Below are positions 1 through 6,299 of a stretch of DNA of 10,143 bases, piece after piece. Numbering within the stretch: the first letter of the stretch is position 1; every line of letters starts with the position of its first letter. The DNA comes from JAVBOF01 sp031550915 (GTDB lineage Bacteria > Bacillota > Clostridia > Christensenellales > MGBC116941), in NCBI GenBank assembly GCA_031550915.1, contig JAVBOF010000085.1, positions 1-10,143 on the forward strand. The letters are read 5' to 3'. A program made the position numbers and the translations under genes. The notes beneath the pieces were generated by a model. That model was not told the origin of the DNA and searched no databases. It saw only the letters and a list, made by a program, of their open reading frames with translations.

Positions 1-24
1 GGATCATCCCCAGGTCGTCAATGA

Positions 25-1242
25 TCAGTCATTGATTATGCTGGCTACTACGCCCGCTCCTACAGTCCTGCCGCCTTCACGTATCGCAAAGCGCAAGCCT
101 TCCTCTATTGCTATTGGCGTAATCAGCTTGATCTCCATCTGTACGTTATCCCCTGGCATTACCATCTCTGTTCCTTCCGGCAGTGTGATAACTCCTGTTA
201 CGTCCGTCGTCCTGAAGTAGAACTGCGGCCTGTATCCGTTGAAGAACGGCGTATGTCTTCCGCCTTCTTCCTTCGTCAACACGTATACTTCTGCGTTGAA
301 ATGCGTATGCGGGTTGATCGAGCCCGGCTTTGCCAATACCTGCCCGCGCTCTATCTCCGTCCTCTGCACTCCCCTCAGCAGCAACCCCACGTTGTCTCCC
401 GCTACCGCTTCATCCAGAAGCTTTCGGAACATTTCTACTCCCGTTACTACCGTGCTGCGTGTCTCGTCCGTCATTCCTACTATCTCGACTGTATCCTGTA
501 CCTTTATCGTTCCTCTTTCTACTCGGCCCGTTGCTACTGTTCCACGCCCTGTGATCGAAAATACGTCTTCTACCGGCATCAGGAACGGTTTGTCTATCTG
601 TCTTTCCGGTGTCGGGATATAGCTGTCTACCGCTGCCATCAATTCGAATATCGACTTGCACGCGTCGTTCTCTTTCAGCTCTCCGCTATCCCCTGTCGCT
701 GCTTCAAGCGCTTTCAACGCAGATCCCTTTACTATCGGTATATCGTCACCGGGAAACTCGTACATGCTCAACAGCTCGCGTACTTCCATCTCTACCAGCT
801 CCAACAGCTCTTCGTCGTCTACCATATCCGTCTTGTTCATATACACTATGATATACGGTACGCCTACCTGCCTTGCCAGCAATATATGCTCCCTCGTCTG
901 CGGCATCGGGCCGTCTGCTGCCGATACTACCAGTATCGCTCCGTCCATCTGCGCTGCTCCCGTTATCATGTTCTTTACATAGTCCGCGTGTCCCGGGCAG
1001 TCCACGTGCGCATAATGTCGGTTATCCGTCTCGTATTCTACATGCGCCGTGTTGATCGTTATTCCTCTTTCCTTCTCTTCCGGCGCTTTGTCTATTTCGT
1101 CATACTTCGTTGCCTGCGCCTGCCCGTACTTTGACAACACCGTCGTTATTGCTGCCGTCAATGTCGTCTTTCCATGGTCTACATGGCCTATCGTCCCTAT
1201 GTTTACATGCGGTTTCGATCTCTCAAATTTTGCTTTTGCCAT
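25..1242 (-). CDS. tuf: Elongation factor Tu (EF-Tu)
   Basis: EF-Tu is the cytoplasmic GTPase that brings aminoacyl-tRNA to the ribosomal A site. The 405-residue product is full length and slightly longer than the usual 394-400. The GTPase motifs are visible: P-loop GHVDHGKT (19-26), switch I RGITIN (59-64), DCPGH (81-85), NKTD (136-139, where NKCD is common) and SAL (174-176). Domains 2 and 3 follow, with VFSITGRGTVATGRVERG and a typical end. The extra length lies in a loop at about 181-195 of the G domain. The ATG is preceded by GGGAGG (1250-1255). It is the last visible str gene, 30 nt after fusA, and stops 24 nt from the window edge. Its synonymous codons are almost all purine-ended in four-fold boxes, unlike fusA. 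Identity is certain. Confidence 0.99.
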   Translation of the reverse strand: MAKAKFERSKPHVNIGTIGHVDHGKTTLTAAITTVLSKYGQAQATKYDEIDKAPEEKERGITINTAHVEYETDNRHYAHVDCPGHADYVKNMITGAAQMDGAILVVSAADGPMPQTREHILLARQVGVPYIIVYMNKTDMVDDEELLELVEMEVRELLSMYEFPGDDIPIVKGSALKALEAATGDSGELKENDACKSIFELMAAVDSYIPTPERQIDKPFLMPVEDVFSITGRGTVATGRVERGTIKVQDTVEIVGMTDETRSTVVTGVEMFRKLLDEAVAGDNVGLLLRGVQRTEIERGQVLAKPGSINPHTHFNAEVYVLTKEEGGRHTPFFNGYRPQFYFRTTDVTGVITLPEGTEMVMPGDNVQMEIKLITPIAIEEGLRFAIREGGRTVGAGVVASIIND

Positions 1243-1272
1243 CTCTTTTCCTCCCGGGCCATGCCCTCAATA

Positions 1273-3339
1273 TTATTTATTAAGTAACTTTTCCGATATA
1301 TTCTTGCTTACCTCGTCATAATGCGAGTATTGCATCGTAAACGTTCCGCGACCCTGCGTACGGCTGCGCAGATCCGTAGCATAACCGAACATTTCACTCA
1401 ACGGCACCAGTCCACGGATAGCCTGCGCAACCGCACGGGCTTCCATACCCTCGATCCTGCCCCGGCGGGCGTTGAGGTTACCCAAAACATCGCCAAGGTA
1501 TTCCTCAGGCATAACGACTTCCACCTTCATTATTGGCTCCATAAGCACAGGCTGTGCCTTTGGCGCACCCTCTTTGAAGGATAGCGATCCCGCGATCTTA
1601 AATGCAACTTCGCTGGAATCCACCTCATGGTAACTTCCGTCTACAAGCGTAGCCTTGAAATCTACAACTTCATATCCGCCCAGAGGTCCGCTCCTTGCTG
1701 CTTCCTGAATGCCCGAATCGATAGCCGGAATATATTCTTTTGGAATGACCCCGCCGACGATCTTGCTTTCAAATGTATAGCCGGAACCCGGAGGCAGCGG
1801 TTCAAATTCGACGACACAATGTCCATATTGGCCATGTCCGCCGGACTGGCGAACATATTTGCCTTCGGATTTGAATGCCTTGCGCAGCGTTTCTTTGTAT
1901 GATACCTGTGGTTTACCAACAGTGGCTTCAACCTTAAACTCACGCATCAGCCTGTCTACTATAATCTCCAGATGGAGTTCCCCCATACCGGCGATAATCG
2001 TTTGGCCTGTTTCCGAGTCAGTATACGATTTGAATGTAGGATCCTCTTCAGCAAGCTTATACAAAGCCTGGGTCATCTTCTCCTGCCCGGCCTTTGTTTT
2101 TGGCTCAATAGCTACTCTAATGACCGGCTCCGGGAAATCCATAGATTCCAAAATAACGCGCTTGGCTTCATCACACAGCGTATCTCCCGTTACGGTATCC
2201 TTTAATCCTACTATGGCTGCGATATCACCCGTGCAAACCTCATCGATCTCTTCCCTTCGGTTTGCGTGCATGAGCAATATTCTACCGACCCTTTCACGCT
2301 TATCCTTAGTGCTGTTGTAGATATAGGATCCGGATTTCAAACTTCCAGAGTAAACACGTATGAAAGCAAGCCTTCCAACAAAAGGATCCGTCAAAATTTT
2401 GAAAGCCAGCGCAGCAAACGGCGCGCTGTCATCAGCATCACGGGGCACCTCTTCATCGTTCTTCGGGTTTATACCAACAACCGGCGGAATATCCAAAGGT
2501 GAAGGCAGATATGCGACTATAGCATCCAATAAAGGCTGGACGCCCTTGTTCTTATAGCTAGTTCCGCAGCAAACAGGGGTCATGCTGACAGCGATCGTCG
2601 CCTTTCTGACAGCCTGCTTTATCTCTTCCTCTGAAAGCTCCTCGCCTGCAAAATACTTTTCTAAAAGATCATCGCTGGTTTCCGATACGGCTTCTATAAG
2701 GTTTGAACGGTGTTCGTCCGCAAGTTCACGCATATCTTCTGGTATGTCACGCCATTCGCTGTTCTTACCTTCGTCATCCAGATAAAACAACGCCTTCATG
2801 CTTACGAGGTCTATAATCCCCTTGAAATTGCTTTCACTTCCGATAGGCAGCTGTATCGGCACTGGATTTGCCCCCAGCCTATCCTTCATCATAGCGATCG
2901 CGTTAAAAAAATCCGCGCCAACGATATCCATTTTATTGATGTAGGCAAGTCTTGGTACACAGTATTTGTTTGCCTGCATCCAAACCGTCTCAGATTGCGG
3001 TTCCACGCCGCCCTTAGCGCAAAAAACCGCGACTGCGCCATCAAGAATACGGAGCGACCGCTCAACTTCAACAGTAAAATCAACGTGTCCGGGAGTATCG
3101 ATGATATTTATCTGGTGGTCCAGCCAAAATGTAGTGGTGGCGGCGGATGTTATTGTGATACCGCGTTCCTGTTCCTGCTCCATATAATCCATGGTAGCTG
3201 TTCCTTCATGTACCTCGCCGGTCTTATGGACCTTTCCGGTATAAAACAATATCCGCTCTGTTGTGGTGGTTTTACCGGCATCAATGTGCGCCATTATGCC
3301 AATGTTTCTGATTCTATCCAATGTTCTGGATCTGCTCAC
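1273..3339 (-). CDS. fusA: Elongation factor G (EF-G)
   Basis: EF-G is the GTPase that drives translocation of tRNA and mRNA on the ribosome and, with RRF, ribosome recycling. The 688-residue length is normal for the family. Visible motifs are the P-loop AHIDAGKT (17-24), RGITIT (59-64), DTPGH (81-85) and NKMD (135-138). Domains II to V follow, ending with the usual C-terminal MQYSHYDEV region. The start codon is GTG, supported by the SD AAAGGAGG at 3346-3353 and by the standard N-terminus. It lies 55 nt after rpsG and 30 nt before tuf in the same operon. A GC-rich hairpin (3356-3369) sits just upstream of the SD. The coding strand uses mixed C/T-ended codons, in contrast to tuf. No truncation or frameshift was seen. 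Confidence 0.99.
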   Translation of the reverse strand: MSRSRTLDRIRNIGIMAHIDAGKTTTTERILFYTGKVHKTGEVHEGTATMDYMEQEQERGITITSAATTTFWLDHQINIIDTPGHVDFTVEVERSLRILDGAVAVFCAKGGVEPQSETVWMQANKYCVPRLAYINKMDIVGADFFNAIAMMKDRLGANPVPIQLPIGSESNFKGIIDLVSMKALFYLDDEGKNSEWRDIPEDMRELADEHRSNLIEAVSETSDDLLEKYFAGEELSEEEIKQAVRKATIAVSMTPVCCGTSYKNKGVQPLLDAIVAYLPSPLDIPPVVGINPKNDEEVPRDADDSAPFAALAFKILTDPFVGRLAFIRVYSGSLKSGSYIYNSTKDKRERVGRILLMHANRREEIDEVCTGDIAAIVGLKDTVTGDTLCDEAKRVILESMDFPEPVIRVAIEPKTKAGQEKMTQALYKLAEEDPTFKSYTDSETGQTIIAGMGELHLEIIVDRLMREFKVEATVGKPQVSYKETLRKAFKSEGKYVRQSGGHGQYGHCVVEFEPLPPGSGYTFESKIVGGVIPKEYIPAIDSGIQEAARSGPLGGYEVVDFKATLVDGSYHEVDSSEVAFKIAGSLSFKEGAPKAQPVLMEPIMKVEVVMPEEYLGDVLGNLNARRGRIEGMEARAVAQAIRGLVPLSEMFGYATDLRSRTQGRGTFTMQYSHYDEVSKNISEKLLNK

Positions 3340-3355
3340 GGTCTGCCTCCTTTCC

Positions 3356-3369
3356 GCCGCTCAAGCGGC
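3356..3369 (-). promoter_or_regulatory. GC-rich hairpin before the fusA ribosome-binding site
   Basis: GCCGC-TTGA-GCGGC forms a perfect 5-bp stem with a four-base loop, ending 2 nt before the fusA SD (AAAGGAGG, 3346-3353). It lies in the 55-nt rpsG-fusA spacer. It could affect ribosome access or rpsG-fusA coupling, but no function is proven. A terminator is unlikely, because no U-run follows. Confidence 0.4.
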
Positions 3370-3394
3370 AAATCTTTCCGGCAAATAATAATAC

Positions 3395-3865
3395 TTACCA
3401 TCTATAATGCGCAAACGCTCTGTTAGCTTCCGCCATTTTGTGAGTATCTTCACGTTTTTTGACGCTGTTGCCTGATCCGTTGCTGGCATCCAGGATTTCT
3501 CCTGCAAGCCTTTCGCGCATTGTCCTTTCTCCACGCTTACGGCTGAAATCCACCAACCATCTTAGCCCAAGCGTTTGCCTGCGTTCTACGCGTATCTCGA
3601 TCGGGACCTGATATGTCGCCCCGCCGACACGCCTAGCTTTAACTTCCAAAACAGGCATGATATTAGCCATAGCCTGTTCAAATACCTCAAGAGCATCCTT
3701 GCCGGATTTTGCGCTGATTATATCAAACGCCCCATAGCAAACTCTTTGCGCCGTACCCTTTTTGCCATCCTGCATAACCTGGTTGATAAGCTTTGTAACA
3801 ACCACGCTTTTATACATGGGGTCCGGCAATACTTCCCTGTTCGGGACACCTCCACGTCTAGGCAT
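3395..3865 (-). CDS. rpsG: 30S ribosomal protein S7
   Basis: S7 nucleates assembly of the 30S head by binding the 3' major domain of 16S rRNA, and it contacts E-site tRNA. The 156-residue product has the standard start MPRRGGVPNR, the central KARRVGGATYQVPIEI segment and the conserved C-terminal GNSVKKREDTHKMAEANRAF ending in HYRW. The ATG follows a strong SD, AAGGAGG (3871-3877), at 5-nt spacing. It sits between rpsL (68-nt gap) and fusA (55-nt gap). In E. coli S7 represses its operon by binding the rpsL-rpsG intercistronic RNA. The spacer here can also fold, but into a structure not shown to be related. Identity is certain. Confidence 0.99.
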   Translation of the reverse strand: MPRRGGVPNREVLPDPMYKSVVVTKLINQVMQDGKKGTAQRVCYGAFDIISAKSGKDALEVFEQAMANIMPVLEVKARRVGGATYQVPIEIRVERRQTLGLRWLVDFSRKRGERTMRERLAGEILDASNGSGNSVKKREDTHKMAEANRAFAHYRW

Positions 3866-3875
3866 ATTAACCTCC

Positions 3876-3912
3876 TTGCCCTATAATATGGCAACCCTGC
3901 AAAAGCAGAGCC
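3876..3912 (-). promoter_or_regulatory. rpsL-rpsG intercistronic RNA with two competing hairpins
   Basis: Within the 68-nt spacer, hairpin A (3890-3912) pairs GGC/GCC and UCUGC/GCAGG around a UUUU loop, with a GUU bulge. Hairpin B (3876-3894) pairs TTGCC/GGCAA immediately before the rpsG SD. They share bases 3890-3892, so only one can form at a time. The position matches the S7 feedback site known in E. coli, although the sequence is different. Folding was judged by eye. Confidence 0.4.
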
Positions 3913-3933
3913 AATTTATCTATTTAATTCCCG

Positions 3934-4311
3934 TTAAGCCTTCTTCGGTTTTTTAGCACCGTAAAGCGATCTGCTCTGCCTGCGCTTATCAACGCCTGCT
4001 GTATCCAGCGCGCCACGTACTATATGGTAACGTACGCCCGGAAGATCCTTTACCCTACCGCCACGGATAAGCACAACGCTATGCTCCTGCAGATTATGTC
4101 CGATACCGGGAATATACGCGGTACCTTCCATTCCGTTTGTCAAACGCACCCTGGCGATTTTTCTCAGCGCGGAATTAGGCTTTTTGGGAGTCATAGTCCT
4201 GACGGCAACACACATGCCTCTTTTTTGGGGGCATTCCTTTAATATAGGGGCTGTCGACTTATATTCTACCTTTTCTCTGCCTTTACGCACCAACTGGTTT
4301 ATGGTAGGCAT
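3934..4311 (-). CDS. rpsL: 30S ribosomal protein S12
   Basis: S12 sits at the 30S decoding centre and controls tRNA selection accuracy. The 125-residue product starts with the classic MPTINQLVRKGR and has CPQKRG (27-32), TPKKPNSALRK (41-51), GHNLQEHSVVLIRGGRVKDL (71-90) and GVRYHIVRGALD. K43 and K88, where substitutions give streptomycin resistance in other bacteria, are wild type. D89 is the residue methylthiolated by RimO in E. coli. The ATG follows a strong SD AAGGAGGTG (4320-4328). An out-of-frame ATG five bases upstream is not the start. The gene is second in the operon, 82 nt after the L7Ae-like gene, with a hairpin (4361-4384) in the gap. Identity is certain. Confidence 0.99.
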   Translation of the reverse strand: MPTINQLVRKGREKVEYKSTAPILKECPQKRGMCVAVRTMTPKKPNSALRKIARVRLTNGMEGTAYIPGIGHNLQEHSVVLIRGGRVKDLPGVRYHIVRGALDTAGVDKRRQSRSLYGAKKPKKA

Positions 4312-4360
4312 TCCATAAACACCTCCTTCTTTGATGATTTATTAATATTATTTATACAAT

Positions 4361-4384
4361 CTTCCTGCAACCCATTGTAGGAAG
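4361..4384 (-). promoter_or_regulatory. Hairpin between the L7Ae-like gene and rpsL
   Basis: On the transcribed strand CTTCCTACAA-TGGG-TTGCAGGAAG is a 10-position stem with one A-C mismatch and a four-base loop. It begins about 10 nt after the L7Ae-like stop codon. No U-run follows (the next bases are ATTGTATAAATAAT), so it is a poor intrinsic terminator. A processing site, mRNA stabiliser or protein-binding site that sets the L7Ae/S12 ratio is more likely. Confidence 0.45.
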
Positions 4385-4393
4385 TATTGAGCT

Positions 4394-4645
4394 TTATTCG
4401 CCGGCTTTTAAAAATCCGACTACCGCTGTTCCGATATTTACCCCATATCTTTGCCCCAGCTCTTTCATCGTTGGGGCCTTGGTATAATCTATCCCGTTTT
4501 CCCTGCAGCTTTTTATCAAGTCTGATTTTATACCGATATCCGCATCTTCGGCGATTATCACCCTTGATATCTCTGCTTCTGAAAGATGCCGCATCACTTG
4601 CCTTGTGCCGATAACAAAATCCCTTTTTTGCTGAACCTTAGTCAT
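4394..4645 (-). CDS. L7Ae/L30e-family k-turn RNA-binding protein (YbxF-like)
   Basis: Small basic protein of the L7Ae/L30e/S12e/Gadd45 fold, whose Bacillus relatives YbxF and YlxQ bind kink-turn RNA. The product is 83 residues, normal for the family. Family features are IGTRQ (12-16, the RNA-contact loop region), the IIAEDAD strand (30-36) and the C-terminal MKELGQRYGVNIGTAVVGFL. The Firmicute gene directly before rpsL is usually this one, which supports the call. The ATG is preceded by GAGG (4653-4656) at 7-nt spacing, weaker than the SDs of the following genes. A long structured leader and a consensus promoter precede it. The biological role of YbxF is not well established. Autoregulation through its leader is an inference. 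Confidence 0.92.
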   Translation of the reverse strand: MTKVQQKRDFVIGTRQVMRHLSEAEISRVIIAEDADIGIKSDLIKSCRENGIDYTKAPTMKELGQRYGVNIGTAVVGFLKAGE

Positions 4646-4814
4646 TTACCATCCTCTGCCATAATGCATACAAAAAACATGCTCTTCATTTTATACTACC
4701 TTATGCCTCAAACAGCTTTTAATAAAGCATTATCTGGCATATATTTTCATCTGCGGTAGCTGCCGTGGTACGCTTCTGCCGTGGCATCACAAAACAAGCC
4801 TCCGAGGGCGTACC
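4646..4814 (-). promoter_or_regulatory. Structured 5' leader of the L7Ae-rpsL-rpsG-fusA-tuf operon
   Basis: About 168 nt run from the predicted transcription start (near 4813) to the L7Ae-like start. Pairings seen: GGTACGC (4808-4814) with GCGTACC (4767-4773), a perfect 7 bp at the extreme 5' end; TATGCC (4736-4741) with GGCATA (4702-4707), enclosing GCTTT-ATTA-AAAGC (4715-4728); and an alternative, TGCC-AG-ATAATGC (4727-4739) with GCATTAT-GGCA (4657-4667). The last ends directly beside the GAGG ribosome-binding site and excludes the second. The sequence CCACGGCAG occurs twice (4776-4784, 4760-4768). I do not recognise a named riboswitch class. The pairings are seen directly; the regulatory role is inferred. 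Confidence 0.55.
4719..4790 (-). CDS. Possible leader peptide (23 codons) in the str operon leader
   Basis: A short ORF starts at GTG 4788-4790 (or ATG 4785-4787) and stops at TAA 4719-4721. GGAGG (4799-4803) lies 8 nt before the GTG, a better-placed SD than that of the L7Ae-like gene. The product would be MMPRQKRTTAATADENI followed by CQIMLY, and I know no homologue. It begins about 23 nt after the predicted transcription start and ends inside the hairpin at 4702-4741, so its translation would disrupt both that hairpin and the 5' arm of the competing pairing. It could be a regulatory leader peptide or a chance ORF. Confidence 0.3.
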   Translation of the reverse strand: MMPRQKRTTAATADENICQIMLY

Positions 4815-4819
4815 TTCGC

Positions 4820-4848
4820 ATTTTATCACCAACAAAAAAGCATGTCAA
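4820..4848 (-). promoter_or_regulatory. Sigma-A-type promoter of the str operon
   Basis: TTGACA (4843-4848), a 17-nt spacer and TAAAAT (4820-4825) make a perfect -35 with a 5-of-6 -10 at ideal spacing. The predicted start is near 4813, which coincides with the 5' arm of the first leader stem. The promoter lies 27-55 nt after the bactofilin stop codon, so the str operon is transcribed independently of the upstream genes. Confidence 0.8.
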
Positions 4849-4874
4849 TAAAAAAACAATATTATAGAGGCAAA

Positions 4875-5612
4875 TCAGCCGATTTTTTCAGATTTACCAA
4901 TTTTTGAATCAGGATCCGACTTATAATCGCCTGAATACTCGACAGATCCTATGTCGCAGCCCTCGCCTATCTGAATATTCTTTCCCCGAACCGTTTTTGC
5001 GGTCGTATATTCAATGTATATCTCGTCCGCCTCAATTGTATCTACTTCAAAACGGGTGGTTCTGTCGTTCATATCCATAATAGAAAGGAAAAAATCCTTT
5101 ACCTTGCTAAAGCTGCTGTGACGTTTTATGCTTATCTTTTCCCCGCCCAATTCCTTCGCGTTATTACGGTGGAACATTTCAATTTTCATCGTATCACAGT
5201 TTATTAGCCCTCCTACGTTCAAAGCGCCTTTTGATTCGATGTTTTCCGCATTCAAATTGCCATTGACCCTTAAAAGGCCATAGTTTCTTATATTCTCACA
5301 TTCAAATGTCTTGCCGATTTCCAGCGTTCCGCTTATCTTGGCCATACCCGCTTTGCAAGACTCAAAAACCTTCATAGTTCCGGCGATCTTTATTGTATCA
5401 CACGCACAATCGCCTGTTATATTGAAACTCCCATTCACGACGGTTTGCCCCGTAATAACGCCACCATTCAGATTCATATTACCGTTTATGCCAACGCTTT
5501 TACTATCCAAATCTCCATCCATAGTAAGAGAACCGTTGACTTTTACTTCTTCATACTTTCCGCCATTCAAACGCATGGCGCCGTTTACCTTTAAATCATG
5601 CCTATTCTCCAT
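4875..5612 (-). CDS. Bactofilin (polymer-forming cytoskeletal protein), YhbE/YhbF-like
   Basis: Bactofilins are right-handed beta-helix proteins that polymerise without nucleotide. In B. subtilis the pair encoded beside yhbD is needed for motility. The product is about 245 residues and mostly short repeated strands (VNGSLTMDGD, INGNMNLNGG, VNGSFNITGD, ISGTLEIGKT, VNGNLNAENI), typical of a beta helix. A charged segment follows (about 150-190), then a second strand set with DTIEADEIYIEYTTAKTVRG. I prefer ATG 5610-5612 because AAAGGG (5621-5626) is then about 8-9 nt away; GTG 5621 and ATG 5618 are in-frame alternatives too close to that SD. The start region abuts or overlaps the yhbD-like stop (5618-5620), suggesting translational coupling. 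Only one bactofilin is present, against two in B. subtilis. Confidence 0.88.
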   Translation of the reverse strand: MENRHDLKVNGAMRLNGGKYEEVKVNGSLTMDGDLDSKSVGINGNMNLNGGVITGQTVVNGSFNITGDCACDTIKIAGTMKVFESCKAGMAKISGTLEIGKTFECENIRNYGLLRVNGNLNAENIESKGALNVGGLINCDTMKIEMFHRNNAKELGGEKISIKRHSSFSKVKDFFLSIMDMNDRTTRFEVDTIEADEIYIEYTTAKTVRGKNIQIGEGCDIGSVEYSGDYKSDPDSKIGKSEKIG

Positions 5613-5617
5613 ATTCA

Positions 5618-6250
5618 TCACCCTTTATTATTCAATAATGTTTTGAGACTTTCGATCCTAATGCTTAAACTGCATTCAAAAATCTTTACGCAGGCCTCGT
5701 CAAAAGTGATATCCGAAAGGTCACCTGCCATCAATCCCGCAAAAACTCCATGCTTCCTAAAAAGCGCAACACCGCAGCTTCGTCCGGTATACTTGATATG
5801 ATTTTCCGCAAGCAGTGCAAGTGTTTCCTTTGCTTCATCCTTTGATACCATCCCCTCGATTAACAGGCCATCCACAATGTGTATATGAAGAAGCTTCTGA
5901 AAATCGTATTTTGTCTGCGAGCCAAATCTTTCAATATATAGATCCAGCGCGATACTCTTAAAATAATTTTTTTCGCGTATCTGCATTTCCGTAACATTTA
6001 TCTCCCGAAATCTATCGGAAAAGTTCTCTGCGATAACGTCCAGCGACGCGTCCTCTTTTAGCTCCTGAATGCGCTTTATCCTTTCCAGCATCTTTTCCTT
6101 TGGAAAGAAAGTCTCCTGTCCGGTATAGGTGGATTTGCGTATAAACCATTCCTCAGGAATGAGATTTTTTCGTTTCCACCGGTATAACGCCCCGTAGGAT
6201 ATTCCAAAATGCGCCAGCAGTTCCTTTTTGGAGATCAGTTCCTCATCCAT
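5618..6250 (-). CDS. YhbD-like MerR-type HTH protein (DUF4004)
   Basis: The 210-residue product matches what I know of Bacillus YhbD, a MerR-like helix-turn-helix protein encoded before two bactofilin genes. The HTH region is ELISKKELLAHFGISYGALY (4-23), followed by RWKRKNLIPEEWFIRKSTYT and FFPKEKMLERI, with a helical middle and C-terminal half. I chose ATG 6248-6250 because GAGGTG (6257-6262) lies 6 nt upstream and family members start near MxEELISKKELL. The frame stays open upstream to 6412, but that stretch contains a promoter-like region, a hairpin and a broken zinc ribbon. It overlaps or abuts the bactofilin gene, so the two probably act together in cell shape or motility. DNA binding and autoregulation are inferred; no DNA target is proven. 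Confidence 0.85.
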   Translation of the reverse strand: MDEELISKKELLAHFGISYGALYRWKRKNLIPEEWFIRKSTYTGQETFFPKEKMLERIKRIQELKEDASLDVIAENFSDRFREINVTEMQIREKNYFKSIALDLYIERFGSQTKYDFQKLLHIHIVDGLLIEGMVSKDEAKETLALLAENHIKYTGRSCGVALFRKHGVFAGLMAGDLSDITFDEACVKIFECSLSIRIESLKTLLNNKG

Positions 6251-6263
6251 TTTCATCACCTCG

Positions 6264-6297
6264 ATTATAACGTAACATAACACTGTTACTCTGTCAA
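6264..6297 (-). promoter_or_regulatory. Promoter/operator region of the yhbD-bactofilin operon
   Basis: TTGACA (6292-6297) and TATAAT (6264-6269) are both perfect hexamers but 22 nt apart. Between them GTAACA (6284-6289) and TGTTAC (6272-6277) form a perfect 6-bp dyad with a 6-nt gap, centred exactly on the spacer. MerR-family promoters typically have such dyads in 19-20 nt spacers. Starting from TATAAT would leave only about 7 nt of leader and lose the SD, so TTGACA with TACGTT (6269-6274, 17-nt spacing) is an alternative reading. Confidence 0.5.
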
Positions 6298-6299
6298 GC

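Noticed and set aside
253..1134. Long antisense ORF (293 codons) opposite tuf, plus other plus-strand frames there
   Set aside because: Its sequence is rich in Tyr, Arg, Cys and Ser without any domain, it lacks a clear SD, and it is explained by the purine-ended codon bias of tuf on the other strand.
3934..4311. Streptomycin-resistance substitutions in S12
   Set aside because: K43 and K88 are both wild type.
4341..4376. Internal promoter before rpsL (TTGCAG, 17 nt, TATTAA)
   Set aside because: Only 3 of 6 and 4 of 6 matches in an AT-rich spacer; the main promoter at 4820-4848 is far better.
4751..4775. GTGGTAC on the plus strand resembling part of a T-box antiterminator
   Set aside because: The core T-box sequence is incomplete, no plus-strand gene follows, and transcription here runs on the minus strand.
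4850..4900. Terminator after the bactofilin gene (GGTAAATC/GATTTGCC arms, later T-run)
   Set aside because: The stem is AT-rich with a 14-nt loop, overlaps the coding end, and the T-run begins about 12 nt beyond the stem.
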